Below are positions 61,401 through 64,000 of a stretch of 64,000 nucleotides of DNA, piece after piece. A program made the translations under genes and the position numbers. The number at the start of each line of letters is the position of its first letter. Position 1 is the stretch's first letter. This stretch comes from Diacronema lutheri (lineage: Eukaryota > Haptophyta > Pavlovophyceae > Pavlovales > Pavlovaceae). The notes under the pieces are model-generated. The model saw only the letters and a program-made list of their open reading frames with translations. It was not told the origin of the DNA and did no database searches. The DNA lies in assembly GCA_019448385.1 (NCBI GenBank), contig JAGTXO010000073.1, forward strand, positions 62,001 through 126,000, given 5' to 3'.

Positions 61401-63228
61401 GCGCGGCGGCCGAGCGGTAGCGGCCGTGCGCCGCGACGAGCGCGTAGAGCACGCGCAGCGCGGCCACGCCCGCCTGGTCGGGCGCGTCGCCAGCGATTTG
61501 CTCGACCTCCCACGTGCGCGTGGGCGGCGGGCTGCCGTCAGCCGGGTCCGGACGCAGCGCCCACGCGCGCTCGACGATCGCGTTGAACACGCCGTGCGCG
61601 GCGCCCTCGTCAAACTCGGCGGCGCCCGCCGCGTGCGCGCACCACCCGTGCACGCGCGACGTGGGCGCGTCCACGGCGCGCTGCACGACGAGCACCGCCG
61701 GCCGGTCGACGCAGCCGAGGCTCACCGCCGCGTGCTTGCCCTCGAGCAGCGCCGCCGCCGCAGCCTCGACCAAGGCGTCATCAGGCGCGTCGCCGACGAC
61801 GACGGCACAGCCGTCGCCGTACTCGGCCTGCATCGCGGCGACGCACGACGCGACAAAGTCGCCGCCCGCGGCCGCCGCGTGTCGCGCCGCCAGCATCCGG
61901 CGCGCGATGGCAAGCCAGACGTACTCGGCCGGCGCGCGCGCGGCGCGCGCGCGAGGCGCGCCGGCCGCGCCGCGTGCGCCAGCGCGTGCGCCTCCAGCGG
62001 CCGCAACGGCCGAGGCGGCTGGAGCGGCGGTGAGCGTGCGCCGCGCGCGCTTCGCCGGCCGCGTGATGGGCGATGCACCCGCCGTCGCACCGCCCGCAGC
62101 AGCCGGTGCGGCCGCCACAGCGCCCGCCGCGACGCCACTCGTCACGACGCCCGTGGCGGGCGGCGCGGCGTCGGACGCGGCCGCCTCGACGGGCGTCGCG
62201 CAACTACCGCCAGCGGTCGCGGACGCGCCCGGCGACGCGTCGGCGAGGAGGTGGCGCAGCACGCCGCGCGCGAGCGCGACTCGCACGGCGAGCGTCAGCG
62301 CGCGCAGGCGGTCGGAAGGCGAGGCGTCGCGCTCGGCGTCGGCGGACGTGGCGGCAGCAGGCGGGGCGGCGGGCGGCGCGGCGGCGGACCGGGCGGCCGC
62401 CGGCGCAACCTCGTCGGCCTTGGCCAGCCAGACGAGCCCGGCGACTGCGAGCACGACGCTGTACGCGCCGACATCGTCACCCGCAACGCGCGCCAGCCGG
62501 GCGTGGGCGTCGGCCTCGGACACGGCGACGCGGAAGAGCACGTCGTCGCGGGCAGCTTGCTCGGCAAACTGACGCAGCTGCTTGGCCATCGTCACGCCGG
62601 CGACGGACGCCTCGCCCGCCTCTGCCTCGACCTGCTCGTCCTGGCCGATGGCGGACGCGCCGGCCTCGGCGCCACCGTCGAGTGTCCGGCGGCGCTCGAG
62701 GGCGAAGCCACGCACACAGACGCTCTGGAGGCCGCCGAGCGCGCCCGCCTTCTCGTGCAGCGCGCACGACAGCTCGACCACCGAGTCCACGCGCCTCGCG
62801 GCGGCGCCCCCCCGCTCGCCGCGCGTGGCCGCGCGCACGACGAACACCGTGAATTGCGCGCGCTTCGCCGCGCGCGCCGACGCGCACGCGTGCTTCAGGA
62901 GCCGGCAAAGCGCGGGCCTTTGCGCCGCTGCGCCCCGCGTGCACAGCAGCAGTTGGCCGCGCTCGTCGCCCAGCTCCTGCTCGACGGCGGCCTCGAGCGC
63001 GTCGTCCGTCAAATCGCCGTGCTCCGTCGAGGCGAGCGCGCGCGCAGCCGCGAGCGCCAGCTCGCCTGCGCCCGCGCGCCGCCGGCGGCGCGCACCGGCG
63101 GGCGCGTGCGGCGCCGACGCGTGTGACGACGCCGCCGCGTCCGCGCGCGCACACGCGGCGCGCAACGCCTCACGCGCCGAGGCGGCCGCGCGCGCCCTGG
63201 GCGCGAGCTTCAAGAACGTGCGCGCGGC

Positions 63229-63304
<76 letters not shown>

Positions 63305-64000
63305 TCGCCCGCGTCGCCGGCCGGCGGCGGCGGTGGCGGCGGTGGCGGCGCGGCCACGGCGGCGGCAGCAGCGGCGGCGGCGGCGGTGGCGGCGGCGGCG
63401 GCGCCCAGCGCGGGCGGCGGCGGCGTGGCGGCGGCGGTGGCGGCGGCGGTGACGCCAGCGGCGGCCTTGGCGCCGCGCGTCTGCGGCGGCGTTTCGGCGC
63501 GATCGGGGCTGCCCCCGCCGCGCACCGCGCTCGTGACCGCGCAGACGCCGCCCGGCGCACGATCGCTGGCCGCGCCGGTCAGCGCGACGCGGAGGCGCTC
63601 GCCGACAGCGTACATGTCCGCCACGCTGAACGTGCGCGGCGCGGACGAGCAGCCCGCCGCGGCGAGCGCGTCGTTGAGCGCGCCCACTATCGCGAGGCCG
63701 CACGTCGCGCCACGCTGCGCCGCCTCGTTGAGCAGCAGCGCGCGGCGCACGCGCGAAATGTCGAGACCCGCCGCGTGCAGCGTGGCAGTTATCGCCTTGG
63801 CGAGCATGAGCGCCTGCCTGCAGGGCGACGCGAGCGTGTCGACGAGCACCGCGTCGTAGCGATGCTCGCCCGCGCGCGCGACGCGCACAAGGCGCAACGC
63901 GGTGAAATGGCCGGAGGCGAGCTGCGCGCCGTCGTCACCGCCCGCGCCGCCGCGCTCGTCCGACGGGCTCCACACGCCGATGACAGCCTGCGTTGTCGCC
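52655..64000 (-). CDS. Giant multidomain gene: Ulp1-like, YqaJ exonuclease, chromodomain and Fanzor; 5' end beyond the window
   Basis: The last exon 52655-54379 joins the long exon 54508-64000 through a GT-AG intron (54380-54507), giving PLRTHN|VPRNVRLAASAIW. The long exon is open to the window edge, so at least 3,738 residues are encoded. In order: an Ulp1-like Cys protease (about 63.65-63.99 kb), a poly-Ala run from GGC repeats (63.2 kb), degenerate protease-like blocks, a YqaJ-type exonuclease (about 58.95-59.57 kb), a possible DUB-like block (about 58.1-58.5 kb), a Pro/Ala linker (57.5-57.7 kb), two more protease-like blocks, a chromodomain (about 55.66-55.83 kb) and a Fanzor (about 52.9-55.4 kb). 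All recognisable domains sit in one frame over 9 kb, which argues for a single protein. Hidden in-frame introns or a split into separate genes cannot be excluded. Confidence 0.7.
55655..55830 (-). other. Chromodomain within the giant gene
   Basis: Reads TYEVEAVVDERRKAG, then FQFRIRWRGYDESADTWEPE and ANVSSDLVAQFRK: the three-strand-plus-helix chromodomain pattern with the aromatic cage (Y, W, W/Y positions) preserved. Chromodomains bind methylated histone tails and are used by several mobile-element proteins to target chromatin. It lies directly N-terminal to the Fanzor module. Confidence 0.88.
57545..57720 (-). repeat. Pro/Ala-rich linker from tandem GC repeats
   Basis: Tandem units of about 18-24 bp (plus-strand GGCGGCGCGGCGGCGGGCGG and variants) encode repeated AAAPPP blocks, a likely flexible linker between the exonuclease and chromodomain-Fanzor halves of the giant protein. 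Confidence 0.8.
58950..59570 (-). other. YqaJ/lambda-exonuclease-like PD-(D/E)xK domain within the giant gene
   Basis: Begins RSPRWHDERWEEVTGS, the Arg...W...R...TGS start of YqaJ recombinases. FSPDGLAIL gives the catalytic Asp, VLVEVKTLTKAG the ExK pair, and HRDQLQLGMHVLGVSKALYV the QxQxxM-type helix followed by a strand. All core residues are present. YqaJ exonucleases chew double-stranded DNA 5'-3' and support single-strand annealing in phages, large viruses and mobile elements. Confidence 0.85.
63228..63303 (-). repeat. GGC trinucleotide repeat (poly-Ala)
   Basis: About 25 GGC/GCC units in the giant gene, read as Ala on the minus strand; copy changes would keep the frame. Confidence 0.85.
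63650..63999 (-). other. Ulp1-like (C48) cysteine-protease domain within the giant gene
   Basis: The order His-Asp-Gln-Cys of SUMO proteases is visible: SGHFTALRLVR (His), YDAVLVDTLA (Asp), and LLLNEAAQRGATCGLAIVGA (Gln and Cys). Sequence before SGHF runs off the window. Assignment is from motif order, not from a profile search. Such proteases occur in several large DNA transposons. Confidence 0.6.

Overview
The window is nuclear DNA from a very GC-rich, gene-dense microalga with a secondary plastid. The evidence is: short GT-AG and some GC-AG spliceosomal introns; several proteins with an ER signal peptide followed by a transit-like stretch, the bipartite plastid presequence of haptophytes and stramenopiles; a plastid-type MEP-pathway enzyme (IspF); a SPX/VTC polyphosphate polymerase pair; and a nuclear tRNA-Arg with a Pol III terminator. 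A haptophyte is my best guess and a pelagophyte is possible. This is inference, since no marker gene settles it.

Layout, left to right. 1-14 kb: an acyltransferase C-terminus, a nucleotide-sugar transporter, a thylakoid-lumen protein, an unassigned minus-strand coding remnant, a membrane MORN/alpha-beta hydrolase, NDUFAF3, cyclophilin, PP1, GINS subunit Psf3, a methyltransferase and a plastid SET-domain methyltransferase. 14-32 kb: a damaged sulfotransferase, NUFIP1, a sterol-type 3-beta-HSD, IspF, a large CBM20-TPS-TPP protein that has lost key catalytic residues, a head-to-head polyphosphate gene pair (SPX-VTC1-like and VTC4), a TM9 nonaspanin and tRNA-Arg(TCG). 32-52 kb: a huge Sfi1-like Trp-repeat protein, a DUF1214 protein, an RCC1/U-box/filamin protein, poly(A) polymerase, a SMYD-like SET protein, NSRP1, a small membrane protein, an ELMO-domain protein and a thioredoxin-like membrane protein.

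52.6-64 kb and beyond the right edge: one minus-strand reading frame, open for about 9.5 kb and joined by one intron to a final exon. It carries an Ulp1-like protease domain and several degenerate look-alikes, a YqaJ-type PD-(D/E)xK exonuclease, a Pro/Ala linker, a chromodomain, and a complete Fanzor (eukaryotic TnpB homologue) with its RuvC residues and an acidic Gly/Asp tail. A Fanzor fused to an exonuclease, a chromatin reader and SUMO-type proteases is the most unusual system in the window and looks like the coding core of a large DNA mobile element.

Genome style: neighbours are often divergent with only about 19-60 bp between start codons. Introns share a GTGCG donor and a GCAG acceptor, and many hold minisatellites or long C or G homopolymers. 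Very long open frames on both strands are mostly a by-product of base composition, so calls rest on domain content and splice-site coherence rather than ORF length.
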